NCBI GenBank assembly: GCA_947446645.1
Contig: CANFHA010000010.1
Coordinates: forward strand, 62,001-126,000
Direction: 5' to 3'
From: Chitinophagaceae bacterium
GTDB taxonomy: Bacteria; Bacteroidota; Bacteroidia; Chitinophagales; Chitinophagaceae
Length of the DNA: 64,000 nt
The notes under the pieces are model-generated. The model searched no databases, was not told where the DNA came from, and was given only the letters and a program-made list of their open reading frames with translations. Position numbers and translations under genes: made by a program. Positions 26,287 through 36,172 of this stretch are shown here, piece by piece; position 1 is the stretch's first letter, and each line of letters begins with the position of its first letter.

Positions 26287-27282
26287 CTAAAGGCCGAATG
26301 CTACCTGCACGCCACCCCAAACATGGTAATTGCCGGAAGAAAACTCGCTGCTAAGCAAACTTTGAAAATATTCGAGATAAAACCTCCGGTAAACAACTAC
26401 GAAGCCAAACCGGTTTTGAAAGACAAATGGAGTGACATCCTTTGCACTTATGGTATATGGGCTGGTTTTGTTGAAGACACCACCTTGCAGTGTGGCATCG
26501 TAGGCCACCGCATTTATCTCGGCGTGCTCATAAGCATATATGCGCAGATTTTTTTTAGACGCTAAGATTGTATCGAACGGGGAGTCGAAATACCCAAACA
26601 TGAAGGTAGTGCCAATGTTTATTTTGTCGCTAAGTGTGCCTGCTCGTGCCATGGCGTCAGCATCTATGGAAAGAAATCGGCTGACTGCGATTAGTTGTTT
26701 CTCGTAGTTTACCTGGTAATTAACAATGGCATCGTTATGTATTTGGTTCGGCCACCCGTGTGGTGCCATATCATTTAGCCATCGGTGTATGCCTGTCTGC
26801 ATTTCGCCCCCACCGGCTGCGGGCCCCATAATGCCGGTACTTAAAGCCGTTGAGAATCGCTGCTTATGCTTGGGGTCAATTGCAGTTTGAAAGGTTTTCA
26901 GGAACAGGCACGCGGCAAACGGCCGGTCGCCATAAAGGATTTGTGGCACAGTATAATCTGATGGGGTATAGCCATCATGTTCAAAGGCAATACCGTATTT
27001 TATATAGCTATAGTGCGGATGGACCAACAGTTTACTAACCGGGAATCGTTTGATCCAGGGAGCAACCAGTTCAAGATGTATGCCTTGTGTATAGTATTTG
27101 TCAGTAGCAGAGAAGAAGTCATTTTCATAGTTGAGCCGGAAATATCGTTCGCTGTTTATGTTTTTATAAGGCCGGAAATTGTCTATTGCCTGTGCCAGTA
27201 TACTGAATGGCATCAACATTAGTAGAATGAGTGAAAAGGCGTTTCTGATCTGCATATAACTATAGTGATATACGAAACGCAT
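26287..27282 (-). CDS. Lipid A deacylase LpxR family outer-membrane protein
   Basis: NYENDFFSATDKYYTQGIHLELVAPW...LYGDRPFAACLFL...GIMGPAAGGGEMQTGIHRWLN. Confidence 0.92.
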   Translation of the reverse strand: MRFVYHYSYMQIRNAFSLILLMLMPFSILAQAIDNFRPYKNINSERYFRLNYENDFFSATDKYYTQGIHLELVAPWIKRFPVSKLLVHPHYSYIKYGIAFEHDGYTPSDYTVPQILYGDRPFAACLFLKTFQTAIDPKHKQRFSTALSTGIMGPAAGGGEMQTGIHRWLNDMAPHGWPNQIHNDAIVNYQVNYEKQLIAVSRFLSIDADAMARAGTLSDKINIGTTFMFGYFDSPFDTILASKKNLRIYAYEHAEINAVAYDATLQGGVFNKTSPYTISAKDVTPFVFQNRFGFVVVYRRFYLEYFQSLLSSEFSSGNYHVWGGVQVAFGL

Positions 27283-27381
27283 GCCTTGAAAGATTTAGCC
27301 GTTTGGTAGGTCTGAATATTATTAATGAAGACACTAGGATATTCATCTTTGTTTGTGCATATTTGTGTACAATACTTTTTT

Positions 27382-28233
27382 ATGGCTTCTTACCTCATTG
27401 CAGACAGCGGATCGACAAAAACTGACTGGTGCCTTTTGAAAAAAGGTAAGAAACCGATGCGGTTCAGTACCCAGGGTATTAATCCTTATTTGCAAAGCAA
27501 GGAGGCGATAACGGAAATGCTGAAAAATGAATTGCCGTGGGACAATAGCAAGTACAAAGCAGATCGTTTTTCCTACTTCGGCGCAGGAGCTGCCAATCCG
27601 GAAAAGCAGGAGTTCCTGGAAAAAATATTAAAGGGCCATTTTGGTATAAAGGATACCGAAGTAGCGGGAGATATGGTTGCTGCTGCCAGGGCGCTATGCG
27701 GCGAAGAAAAGGGCATAGTGTGCATACTAGGCACAGGTAGTGCCAGTTGCTACTACAATGGCAAAAAAGTAAAAGATCTGCGTCCTTCACTAGGGTACAT
27801 AGCAGGTGATGAAGGCGGAGGGAATTATATGGGCAAGCGCATACTGCAATACTATGCCTATGGCACGTTTGACAGCGAGCTAAAGGTAGGTTTTGAAATG
27901 CGCTTTGGCAATGACATCAAGCAGATCATCAACACGCTGTATCATCAGCCTAATCCGAATCGATACCTTGCCTCGTTCGTTACGTTGCTAAAAGAGAATC
28001 GGGGCCACTATATGGTGGAGAATATCATAGAGGACTGTCTCAATGATTTTTTTCATACCAGCATACTCAAGCACCGTAATAGCTGGAATCTGCCCCTCTA
28101 TTTCTCGGGATCAGTTGCTTTTGAGTTCCGCGATGTCTTAGAAAATCTCTGCAGCCAGTACGAGCTGGAAATTGGCGATGTGATAAAAAGCCCTATGGAT
28201 GGACTCATCAAGTATTACAAGGCCCTTCTCTAG
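27382..28233 (+). CDS. BadF/BadG-type ATPase / N-acetylglucosamine kinase-like
   Basis: YLIADSGSTKTDWCLL...GIVCILGTGSASCYYNGKKV...GYIAGDEGGGNYMGKRIL; start at MASYLIADSG. Confidence 0.9.
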   Translation: MASYLIADSGSTKTDWCLLKKGKKPMRFSTQGINPYLQSKEAITEMLKNELPWDNSKYKADRFSYFGAGAANPEKQEFLEKILKGHFGIKDTEVAGDMVAAARALCGEEKGIVCILGTGSASCYYNGKKVKDLRPSLGYIAGDEGGGNYMGKRILQYYAYGTFDSELKVGFEMRFGNDIKQIINTLYHQPNPNRYLASFVTLLKENRGHYMVENIIEDCLNDFFHTSILKHRNSWNLPLYFSGSVAFEFRDVLENLCSQYELEIGDVIKSPMDGLIKYYKALL

Positions 28234-28246
28234 GCTTTATCTGCAT

Positions 28247-30754
28247 CTATCCCTCATTTACATATACGCGTTTCACCCGTTGAGATATGCTTGTCATGAT
28301 CTCGTAGGATATGGTACCGGCCCATGCGGCCAACTGTGAAACGGTAAGGTCTTTACCAAAGATAATTGCATCATCTCCTTCTTTCGCTTCCGGTATGTCT
28401 GTTACGTCCACCATACACATATCCATACAAATGGATCCGGTAGTTTTTGCCTGCTTATCGTGTATCAGCACGTGCGACTTTCCATTTCCCAATGATCGCG
28501 GATACCCATCTGCATAGCCAATGCAAATGGTGGCAATGCGCATATCGCGCGGTGCGATCGTGTGGTGTCCATACCCAATATTATCCCCTGCTGTTACGTA
28601 GTGGATCTGGGCAATGCTTGTTTTCAATGTGCTTATCTGCCGTAGCCTGTTTTGCAATAAGTGGCTGCCATCTACACCATACAGTCCCAGTCCCAGGCGT
28701 ACCATGTCGTATTGTAGGTTGCGGTGACGCAATATGCCAGCTGAGTTACACAGATGGCGCATTGGTTTATTGTTCAATACAGCCATCAGTTTGTTGCTCA
28801 TGCTGTTAAAGAGCAGGCCTTGTTGTTTTGTGAATTCGTCCTGGGCCGGATCGTCGCTGGCGGCGAGATGGCTAAAGATACTGGCTACTTCTATTGCATT
28901 GCTCTCAGGTAGCCGTACTGTTAGTGCGTCAATATCTTCGGGTGTGAATCCCAGCCGGTGCATGCCTGTGTCAAGTTTGATGTGCACAGGGTACTTATTT
29001 ACCTGTAGTGTCTGGGCTATATTTAGAAACGCAGTAAGCGAGCGGAAGTTGAACAATTCCGGTTCCAGTTTCCAGGCTATCATCCGGTCAAATGATGTGG
29101 CGTCCGGGCTCATCACCATTATTGGCAGTTTTATTCCTGCTTTGCGCAGGGCTATTCCTTCATCCGTATAGGCTACGGTCAGGTAATCCACGCCTGCATA
29201 CTGCAATAAATTCGCTATTTCGTAACTGCCGCTACCGTATGCGAAAGCCTTTACCATGGCCATGGTTTTCACGCCCGGCTCCAGTTCGCCTCTGAACACA
29301 TTCAGATTGTGAGTGAGCGCAGACAAGTCTATTGACATTACGGTCTGGTGTACCTGCTGCTCCAGCAGCAGTCCTATTTTTTCAAAGGCAAATACCCGTG
29401 CACCTTTAAGCAGTATAGCTTCTTTGTCGAACGTCAGCAGGTGAAAGTTCTTTAGCAGATCTTCGGTGGACTTAAAGAAAATACTGCGTATTCTTTTATG
29501 TTTTCTGAAAGATGCCTTGTTTTTATATAATGCCGGTCCGATACCTATAAACCGTTGTATATTCTTGCGGCTGATCAAGGCGGCAACTTCGTCGTACAAG
29601 TCCAGGTCCCGCTTACCTATCTGCAGTATGTCGGACATGATAACGGTATGGTGCGTATGCTGCTTTTGCTGATCGAGATAGTTGAGCGCCAGCTGCAAAG
29701 AAGTGAGGTCTGAGTTATAGGCGTCATTTATAATCGTACAATCATTAATTCCGTGCTTCAGTTCCAAACGCATAGAGACCTGCTGCAGCTGTGCCATTTG
29801 TGACCTCGTCTCTTCTTCATCCACTCCAAGCAATAATGCTACACACCAGCAATGAATTGCATTTTCCACCGAAGCATCGTCAGAGAAGGGTATGGATATG
29901 TTGATCGTGTTTCCCTTATGTATGCCGGTAATAGTGGTTTTAGCACCTATCTTATCAATCTTTGTTATTCTCAGGTCAGCATCGTGTTTTTGTGACCACG
30001 TGAATAACTGTAACGGTTCCTCAGTTCTTCCACCCTTTACCTGGTGTATATACTGCACTATACATTGGTTCAGCTCGGCATGATCGTGGCAATAAATGAG
30101 GTGTTTTGCGTGGCGGAATAATATCAGCTTCTCGTTGATCTTTTGTCGTGAATTCATAAAGCCCTCACTATGGGCCTCGCCTATGTTAGTGAATACGCCT
30201 ATAATGGGCTGAATGATGCGTTCCAGGTTTTCCATTTCCCCGGGCTGGGAAATGCCTGCTTCAAAAATGGCCAGCTGCTGCTCGTTGTTCATGAGCCAGA
30301 CGGATAGCGGTACACCCACCTGGGAGTTGTAGCTCTTAGGGCTTCTTAAAGCGTTGTATCTGTTGCCTAATAGCTGGTAAAGCCATTCCTTTACCACTGT
30401 TTTGCCATTGCTGCCTGTGATACCGATAACAGGAATATCAAATTGTTTACGATGTGCTGCTGCAATCTTTTGCAGTGCAACTACCGTGTCTTTTACCTGG
30501 ATGATATTTGCGCCGGGTAGTAGGCTTTCGTCAATTGACTGAGATATGAGGAAATTACGAACCCCCTTCTGCCACGCATCCTGCAGGTAGTTGTGGCCGT
30601 CGCGCAGTGCTGTTTTAATGGGAATAAACAAGGTACATCCGCCGGTTTCAATACTACGACTGTCTATTGATAATTCTGTTACTTCAGCCTCGGCCAGTAT
30701 TTTTACAAGCCATACTCCATTGCACCATTTCCGAAGTTGTTCAATATTGTTCAT
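28247..30754 (-). CDS. murF-alr: Bifunctional UDP-N-acetylmuramoyl-tripeptide:D-Ala-D-Ala ligase / alanine racemase fusion
   Basis: MurF half (IGITGSNGKTVVKEWLYQLL...) followed by an Alr half (VHQTVMSIDLSALTHNLNVFRGELEPGVKTMAMVKAFAYGSG...); start at MNNIEQLRKW. Confidence 0.95.
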   Translation of the reverse strand: MNNIEQLRKWCNGVWLVKILAEAEVTELSIDSRSIETGGCTLFIPIKTALRDGHNYLQDAWQKGVRNFLISQSIDESLLPGANIIQVKDTVVALQKIAAAHRKQFDIPVIGITGSNGKTVVKEWLYQLLGNRYNALRSPKSYNSQVGVPLSVWLMNNEQQLAIFEAGISQPGEMENLERIIQPIIGVFTNIGEAHSEGFMNSRQKINEKLILFRHAKHLIYCHDHAELNQCIVQYIHQVKGGRTEEPLQLFTWSQKHDADLRITKIDKIGAKTTITGIHKGNTINISIPFSDDASVENAIHCWCVALLLGVDEEETRSQMAQLQQVSMRLELKHGINDCTIINDAYNSDLTSLQLALNYLDQQKQHTHHTVIMSDILQIGKRDLDLYDEVAALISRKNIQRFIGIGPALYKNKASFRKHKRIRSIFFKSTEDLLKNFHLLTFDKEAILLKGARVFAFEKIGLLLEQQVHQTVMSIDLSALTHNLNVFRGELEPGVKTMAMVKAFAYGSGSYEIANLLQYAGVDYLTVAYTDEGIALRKAGIKLPIMVMSPDATSFDRMIAWKLEPELFNFRSLTAFLNIAQTLQVNKYPVHIKLDTGMHRLGFTPEDIDALTVRLPESNAIEVASIFSHLAASDDPAQDEFTKQQGLLFNSMSNKLMAVLNNKPMRHLCNSAGILRHRNLQYDMVRLGLGLYGVDGSHLLQNRLRQISTLKTSIAQIHYVTAGDNIGYGHHTIAPRDMRIATICIGYADGYPRSLGNGKSHVLIHDKQAKTTGSICMDMCMVDVTDIPEAKEGDDAIIFGKDLTVSQLAAWAGTISYEIMTSISQRVKRVYVNEG

Positions 30755-30877
30755 AGCGGGTAGCAAATATAGATAAAGTATGTAATTGTGGATTTTCAAA
30801 TCACCAGGTTTATAAATATCGTATAGCGAAGTGATAGCGCAAGCGGTTATCTGTCTATCTTTCCTTAGATTTGCCGC

Positions 30878-31459
30878 ATGCATATCGGGTTGTATTTTGG
30901 CAGCTTTAATCCTGTTCATACCGGCCATCTAATAGTGGCAAATCATGTGGTGGCGCATACTGAAGTGGATAAAATATGGTTTGTCGTTTCGCCTCACAAT
31001 CCACTGAAAGATTCCCACTCGCTGCTAAATGAATATGACAGACTGCACCTGGTGAACCTCGCTATAGAAGATAATCCGAAGTTCAGGGCAAGCAATGTGG
31101 AATTTAATCTACCCAAACCTTCCTATACAATAGATACCCTTACCTACCTCACAGAAAAGTTTCCACTCGAAAAATTTTCGGTAGTAATGGGGGCGGATAG
31201 TTTTCAAAATATACACCGCTGGAAAAATTACGAGCAGCTTGTAGCCCGGTATTCATTTATTGTGTACAACAGGCCAGGCTTTGAGATTACTGAGACATAC
31301 GGTGCAGATATAACTGTACTTGACGCTCCCTTGCTGCATTTGTCATCTACCTTCATACGCAAGCAGATAAAGGAGAAAAGATCGATAAAGTATATAGTGC
31401 CCGATGCGGTAGAGAAGTATATAGATGCAAACAGGTACTACGTGGAGCTAAAAAAGTAG
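30878..31459 (+). CDS. nadD: Nicotinate-nucleotide adenylyltransferase
   Basis: HIGLYFGSFNPVHTGHLIVANHV...SSTFIRKQIKEKRSIKYIVPDAVEKYI. Confidence 0.95.
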   Translation: MHIGLYFGSFNPVHTGHLIVANHVVAHTEVDKIWFVVSPHNPLKDSHSLLNEYDRLHLVNLAIEDNPKFRASNVEFNLPKPSYTIDTLTYLTEKFPLEKFSVVMGADSFQNIHRWKNYEQLVARYSFIVYNRPGFEITETYGADITVLDAPLLHLSSTFIRKQIKEKRSIKYIVPDAVEKYIDANRYYVELKK

Positions 31460-31587
31460 GAATCAAATTGTTAAATCCGGTAGAAATCGGCGGAGGAATG
31501 ATTCCGGTCACAGCTTCTTATATGGGGATGTGCTACCTTTGGTATGATATTTATGAGTTAATTTGTAAACTCTAAAAATTAGAAATT

Positions 31588-31782
31588 ATGGCAAAGATTG
31601 GCAACACTATCGCAACATTATTAATTGGCGCAGCTGCCGGAGTAGCAGTTGGTTATTTACTAGCTACAGACAAGGAAACCCGCCAGGAAGACCTTGATAA
31701 GCTAAAGAAGGGCCTGGACAACCTGAAGGGGAAATTTGCTAAAAAGGCACAGGATATGGAGGAAGAAATTTATCATTCTTAA
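31588..31782 (+). CDS. YtxH domain-containing small protein
   Basis: IATLLIGAAAGVAVGYLLATDKETRQEDLDKLKKGLDNLKGKF. Confidence 0.85.
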   Translation: MAKIGNTIATLLIGAAAGVAVGYLLATDKETRQEDLDKLKKGLDNLKGKFAKKAQDMEEEIYHS

Positions 31783-31808
31783 TCTATAAGCCTAAACCGT
31801 CTTCTAGC

Positions 31809-32144
31809 ATGTTCAGCGACTTAAAGGAAAAGATAACACGTTACCTTGACGTTCATATTAAATTGATTAAACTCAATTTTATTGAGCGCAGTGCTAACGT
31901 GTTTAGTTATTTTTTGTTTGCCCTCATTTGTCTTTTCTTTTGTTTTTGCATGTTCCTGTTTATCGGGTTCGGATTAACCGAGGCCTTTATCAGGGCTGGA
32001 TTATCAAAGATGGCTTCGTTCTTCGTAGTTATAGGTATTTACTTCCTTATGCTAATCATAATCGTAGCACTTCGTAAGTATATTACCCGTTTTTTTGCGA
32101 GCGGCTTTATCCGCGTGCTTACGGAGGATGGAAAGGACGACTAA
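31809..32144 (+). CDS. Phage-holin-family (Holin_X-like) membrane protein
   Basis: Two strong TM segments after ITRYLDVHIKLIKLNFIERSANVFSYFLFALICLF; follows the YtxH protein. Confidence 0.75.
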   Translation: MFSDLKEKITRYLDVHIKLIKLNFIERSANVFSYFLFALICLFFCFCMFLFIGFGLTEAFIRAGLSKMASFFVVIGIYFLMLIIIVALRKYITRFFASGFIRVLTEDGKDD

Positions 32145-32198
32145 CAGAAACAACCTCTGTATACATAAGATTCATCCGATCAGCATATCCGTATTAAA

Positions 32199-32630
32199 AT
32201 GGCTTTTTATCCCAAGAAATTACGCAGTATAGAAGACCTGGAGCGCGAAAAGAAGCTGCTGCTCAAGGAAAGCAAGCGCATGGACGAAGAGGATGTTCTA
32301 TCACTGGAAGGGATTTTCAAAAGCAGTAAAAAGGAAAGTAGTGATGGTGGTGGTATTGGCTCCCTTTTGAACTATTTACCTATATCTAACCCCATTGTGG
32401 GTATGCTGGTGAAGCTGGTACAGAAGCGCCTGTCAAAAAAAAACAAAAATCCTGAACGGGTTTATACATCGAAAGGAGTAGAACAAAAAAAGGGAAGAAG
32501 CCTGCTTAAGGCCGTTGCTTTTGAATTAATAGGCAGTTATCTCAAATGGAAAGCTATTGAACTCTCTTATAAAGGGATAGCCCATCTGATCAGGAAACGT
32601 AGAGAAAAGAAGGCAGCTGAACTTTATTAG
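32199..32630 (+). CDS. Hypothetical protein, third gene of the YtxH/holin-like cluster
   Basis: Co-directional, short spacing; charged protein with no recognised domain. Confidence 0.7.
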   Translation: MAFYPKKLRSIEDLEREKKLLLKESKRMDEEDVLSLEGIFKSSKKESSDGGGIGSLLNYLPISNPIVGMLVKLVQKRLSKKNKNPERVYTSKGVEQKKGRSLLKAVAFELIGSYLKWKAIELSYKGIAHLIRKRREKKAAELY

Positions 32631-32635
32631 CTTCT

Positions 32636-33469
32636 TTATTCAGTATGCGTTTCGTGCAGTGCCAATACTGGTATGCGGCTGTGATGTGCTATTGCCCTGC
32701 TCTGGCTCTTATGAAACAGGCCTTCGAAAAATGAGTGCTTGCGCGGTATAAGTATCAGCCAGTCTATTGTATTTTCCTCAACAAATTTCTCCAGCTCTGC
32801 CTCGATATTTTTAATTTCGTACACTACGTGAAAATGAGGATTTGCAGGTGCCAATAGCCTCACTGCGTCTTCGTCTATCCTGGTTTCGTTATCGCGATTA
32901 TGTACATCTTGCTGCATCGTTAATACATGGAGATCAGCACCTAATTCTGTGGCAATGTCGGCTAGCTGCGACATTGCGGTAGAATTGCCCACATGCTTAT
33001 TATCAAAGGCAAGACATATCTTTTTAACCGGATGATACGTGAGTCCGGGCGGAATAGCAAGCACAGGATATTTCAGGTGCTTAAAAGCGGATATTACATT
33101 ACTATCTATCCATGTAGACTGCTCGCCCGCTGTACTATTGCCTAGCACTACAAGCCACGGCTCTTCATTATCTTCCGCGTACTCTTCAAGGGCATCAATA
33201 ATGTTGCCATCTATTACAAGTCCGTGAACGTCAAGAGTAGGGTAGAGCTGTTTATAACTTGCTACCATTTCCTCTATTCTGTCCTCAGCGTCGTTCTGTG
33301 AACCGTTGATCAGAGAGGACGGCATAGGCACGTCGGTAAAAATTACCGGAAGCACAAACGAATGAATGATCACTAGTCGTGCATCTTCTGCCACGGCCAG
33401 CTGGCATGCGTAGTTGGTGGCATTCTGGGCTACTTCAGAAAAGTCGGTTGCAGTAATGATAAGCGGCAT
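32636..33469 (-). CDS. Universal stress protein (tandem Usp-like)
   Basis: IITATDFSEVAQNATNYACQLAVAEDARLVIIHSF...; C-terminal IDWLILIPRKHSFFEGLFHKSQSRAIAHHSRIPVLAL. Confidence 0.92.
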   Translation of the reverse strand: MPLIITATDFSEVAQNATNYACQLAVAEDARLVIIHSFVLPVIFTDVPMPSSLINGSQNDAEDRIEEMVASYKQLYPTLDVHGLVIDGNIIDALEEYAEDNEEPWLVVLGNSTAGEQSTWIDSNVISAFKHLKYPVLAIPPGLTYHPVKKICLAFDNKHVGNSTAMSQLADIATELGADLHVLTMQQDVHNRDNETRIDEDAVRLLAPANPHFHVVYEIKNIEAELEKFVEENTIDWLILIPRKHSFFEGLFHKSQSRAIAHHSRIPVLALHETHTE

Positions 33470-33582
33470 GGTAATAGTTGATTAATTAATCGATCATTTG
33501 AGGCCGTAATGGCTATCGTAAAGTTAATCGAAAAATGAATGCCGTGGTAAGAGAAAATGGGGTAAGGGTACCGGCGGGTGTC

Positions 33583-34323
33583 TTAGCTTTTACCGGCGAT
33601 CATCTTAAATACCTTTTTGAACACACAGCCTGCCGTGCTGAGCAGGATGTTGATATCCAAACCGATGCTCTTGTTCTTCATGTAGTAGATATCCCACTGT
33701 ATGCGTTTACGTAGCTCACGCTCCACACTTATCTCGCCTATATAGTCTTTTATCTGTGCCATGCCAGTCATTCCGGGTTTTACTTCAAGGCGCAGATTAT
33801 AGTAGGGGATACACTCAGAATAATACCGAGTATGGAAAAGCATGTGCGGGCGAGGACCGATAACGCTCATGTCGCCAATAATAACATTGAAGAACTGTGG
33901 TGTTTCATCAAGGTGCGTGATCCTGAGGAACTTGCCTATTGCCGTAATACGTTTGTCGTTAATGGAAACCTGCTTTATATCGGCTTCGTCATTAACGTAC
34001 ATAGTTCTGAACTTAAAGCAGTTAAAGTCGACCCCCATGTAGCCGGTTCTTTTTTGTACAAAGAAAACAGGGCCTTTAGATGTGAGCTTAATGAGTAATG
34101 CGATTATTGGTGTTAGCCACGACATTACGAGTAATACGAACAAACCTGAAAGAATTACATCCATAGCACGCTTTACTGCATAGTAATATGTTGCAGGTTC
34201 ATGCTCTAGGTTTTGCTGGTCCATTTCATAAAACATATAGCGTATGCTCGCTATGTCGGACTGGGGTATTACCTGCACTGGTGGTCTTTCAAAAACAATA
34301 TCTAACGTGTCCGTTTGTTTCAT
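33583..34323 (-). CDS. Sugar transferase (bacterial undecaprenyl-phosphate glycosyl-1-phosphate transferase family)
   Basis: KRAMDVILSGLFVLLVMSWLTPIIALLIKLTSKGPVFFVQKRTGYMGVDFNCFKFRTM...DETPQFFNVIIGDMSVIGPRPH...VKPGMTGMAQI. Confidence 0.95.
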   Translation of the reverse strand: MKQTDTLDIVFERPPVQVIPQSDIASIRYMFYEMDQQNLEHEPATYYYAVKRAMDVILSGLFVLLVMSWLTPIIALLIKLTSKGPVFFVQKRTGYMGVDFNCFKFRTMYVNDEADIKQVSINDKRITAIGKFLRITHLDETPQFFNVIIGDMSVIGPRPHMLFHTRYYSECIPYYNLRLEVKPGMTGMAQIKDYIGEISVERELRKRIQWDIYYMKNKSIGLDINILLSTAGCVFKKVFKMIAGKS

Positions 34324-34885
34324 TTTGTACTACTGGCTGGCAAAAATCGTGCTAATTTTCTAAAAAAGAGAATAATATGACCCGATAATTGTTAAAGATT
34401 TTAAATAATTATCTGCACAAGGGGGCTTGTGAGCAGTTAGATTGGTTTTATGGTGAGCGGTTTAATGAGCTGTAAAACCTCCCGCAATGTTGCAGTTTCC
34501 GGTGGTCATAAGTGCGCTAAGTTTAAGTGCCTTGAAGGATCATAGGTTGCTAGATGGGTAAATTGCGGGTTTACAAAAAAAACGTCCTTTTTGCTGGGTT
34601 GGAGTTATTGTATTGTCTATCAGTCTGTTATGAAATAATCAATTGCGGGAAATTGCGGGATTTTTTCCGGTTTTTGCGGTGGCTTTTGACCACGCGCACC
34701 GTCAGGCTTTGCTGCGAAGAGATGAGTGAAACATAGAGGATAGGTTGTATTACTAAAATACTTAAAGAGTAAAATTAGCCTCAAATTTAGACAATAATAC
34801 CGGAAATTCCAAATTTATTGGAATATTAATTTAATTTTTGGCCGAGCGTTTTCACGAATGCGAATTTTGCTCTCAGATAGGGGTT

Positions 34886-36148
34886 TTATTTGAACCCCTC
34901 GCCCCTATGCTTTTCAATGCAATAAACTCCCGATTTGCAAGCTTCAATCGCTATTTGTTTGGCGTGAGCTTGCCCTTCAGGCGATGGAGGGTAGCTATAT
35001 TCATTATTTTTCATGCTGTAATAAAAGGATTCGAAACCACTGATACCAGGCTGGTAATTAAAATAATAAACAAATAGCATAAATATTGCTGAAAAATAAA
35101 GGAAGGGTTTTACACTGATCTTTATAAATGCAAAAACAAAAATGACAGAAAGCATGATGTGGGAGTATATCAGATACCTGCTTGAATAAGCATTTCCTAA
35201 GGGGAGTTTCCCTCTGAATATTGCCATAATACCTAATGACATGAGCATAAATCCCAGAATGCAGACCAACGGTATAGTGGCAGGGTTTCTCCACTGTTTC
35301 CTGAAAACATATAAGAGCACAAATAAAACACCACAGATAGCAATGCCCGCAAAGAAGCTTGTATCATGCCTGAAGTTAGCACCCAGAGCCGTAAAGAAGT
35401 AAGGCAAAAATTTTGAAGCATCAAGTGTGAAAAAAATGGAGTTTGGATTAGCAAAGTTGAAGTGATAGAAATAAAGGGGTGTAAATATCAGGAACAGGGC
35501 AATGCTGGTTATATATTTTTTAGGAGCGTTCTGTAAAATGGTGCAGAGCATAATGAACAATGCACCTACCATGCCATTGCCACCTGAATAAATAAGCATG
35601 ACCTGTAGCATACCGGCAGGTATGATCAACTTGTTATTTTTATGGGTGTAGCAAAACATCGTAAGCAGGAAGAGCATGACGATACCATAATTGAAAATAC
35701 CGGCACAAACAAAGTCGGCGTTTTCGAAATTGTTGAGGTCGAATAGTCCCAGGCTGAGTATAAGCGTAGCGATAAGCCACGAGTCGGGAAGCGCTTTTTT
35801 AATAAAGTAGACAAGTACGCCAAAGGCCGTGAAAAGCAGCAACATATCGAAGAGAATAATGTGCCGGAAATTGATATTGCCAAATATCAGGAAGTGGAAA
35901 AGTAGAAGAAGCTTAGGAAACAGTGCTCTATGCTCGCCTTGCTGCTGAAACATAAATGCAATCCTGTCTGAAAATGAAGCCTTATTATAATTGCTAAAAA
36001 TGTTAAGAATTGAATCATAGTCATCTTCCCGAGGCAGGTTTAGAGCAAAATGGTAAACTGTTTTGACATGCAGGAATATAGGAACGCATATTAGGCCAAT
36101 AAGCAAAAAATCGAGATATTTTTTTTTATTAGAAAATGCCATGGCCAT
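34886..36148 (-). CDS. Polytopic membrane protein, possible GT-C-type glycosyltransferase
   Basis: About 10 or more hydrophobic segments; acidic LPREDDYDS in the first predicted loop; sits inside a glycan cluster. Confidence 0.7.
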   Translation of the reverse strand: MAMAFSNKKKYLDFLLIGLICVPIFLHVKTVYHFALNLPREDDYDSILNIFSNYNKASFSDRIAFMFQQQGEHRALFPKLLLLFHFLIFGNINFRHIILFDMLLLFTAFGVLVYFIKKALPDSWLIATLILSLGLFDLNNFENADFVCAGIFNYGIVMLFLLTMFCYTHKNNKLIIPAGMLQVMLIYSGGNGMVGALFIMLCTILQNAPKKYITSIALFLIFTPLYFYHFNFANPNSIFFTLDASKFLPYFFTALGANFRHDTSFFAGIAICGVLFVLLYVFRKQWRNPATIPLVCILGFMLMSLGIMAIFRGKLPLGNAYSSRYLIYSHIMLSVIFVFAFIKISVKPFLYFSAIFMLFVYYFNYQPGISGFESFYYSMKNNEYSYPPSPEGQAHAKQIAIEACKSGVYCIEKHRGEGFK

Positions 36149-36172
36149 AGTGCTGTTATGTAAACCGTTATG

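Noticed and set aside
31809-32144. Prophage lysis cassette suggested by the holin-like gene
   Set aside because: No endolysin, structural, integrase or other phage genes nearby; flanked by a YtxH protein and housekeeping genes.
34554-34736. 60-aa ORF upstream of the sugar transferase
   Set aside because: Overlaps the AATTGCGGG repeats, has low-complexity hydrophobic/basic composition and no support as a gene.
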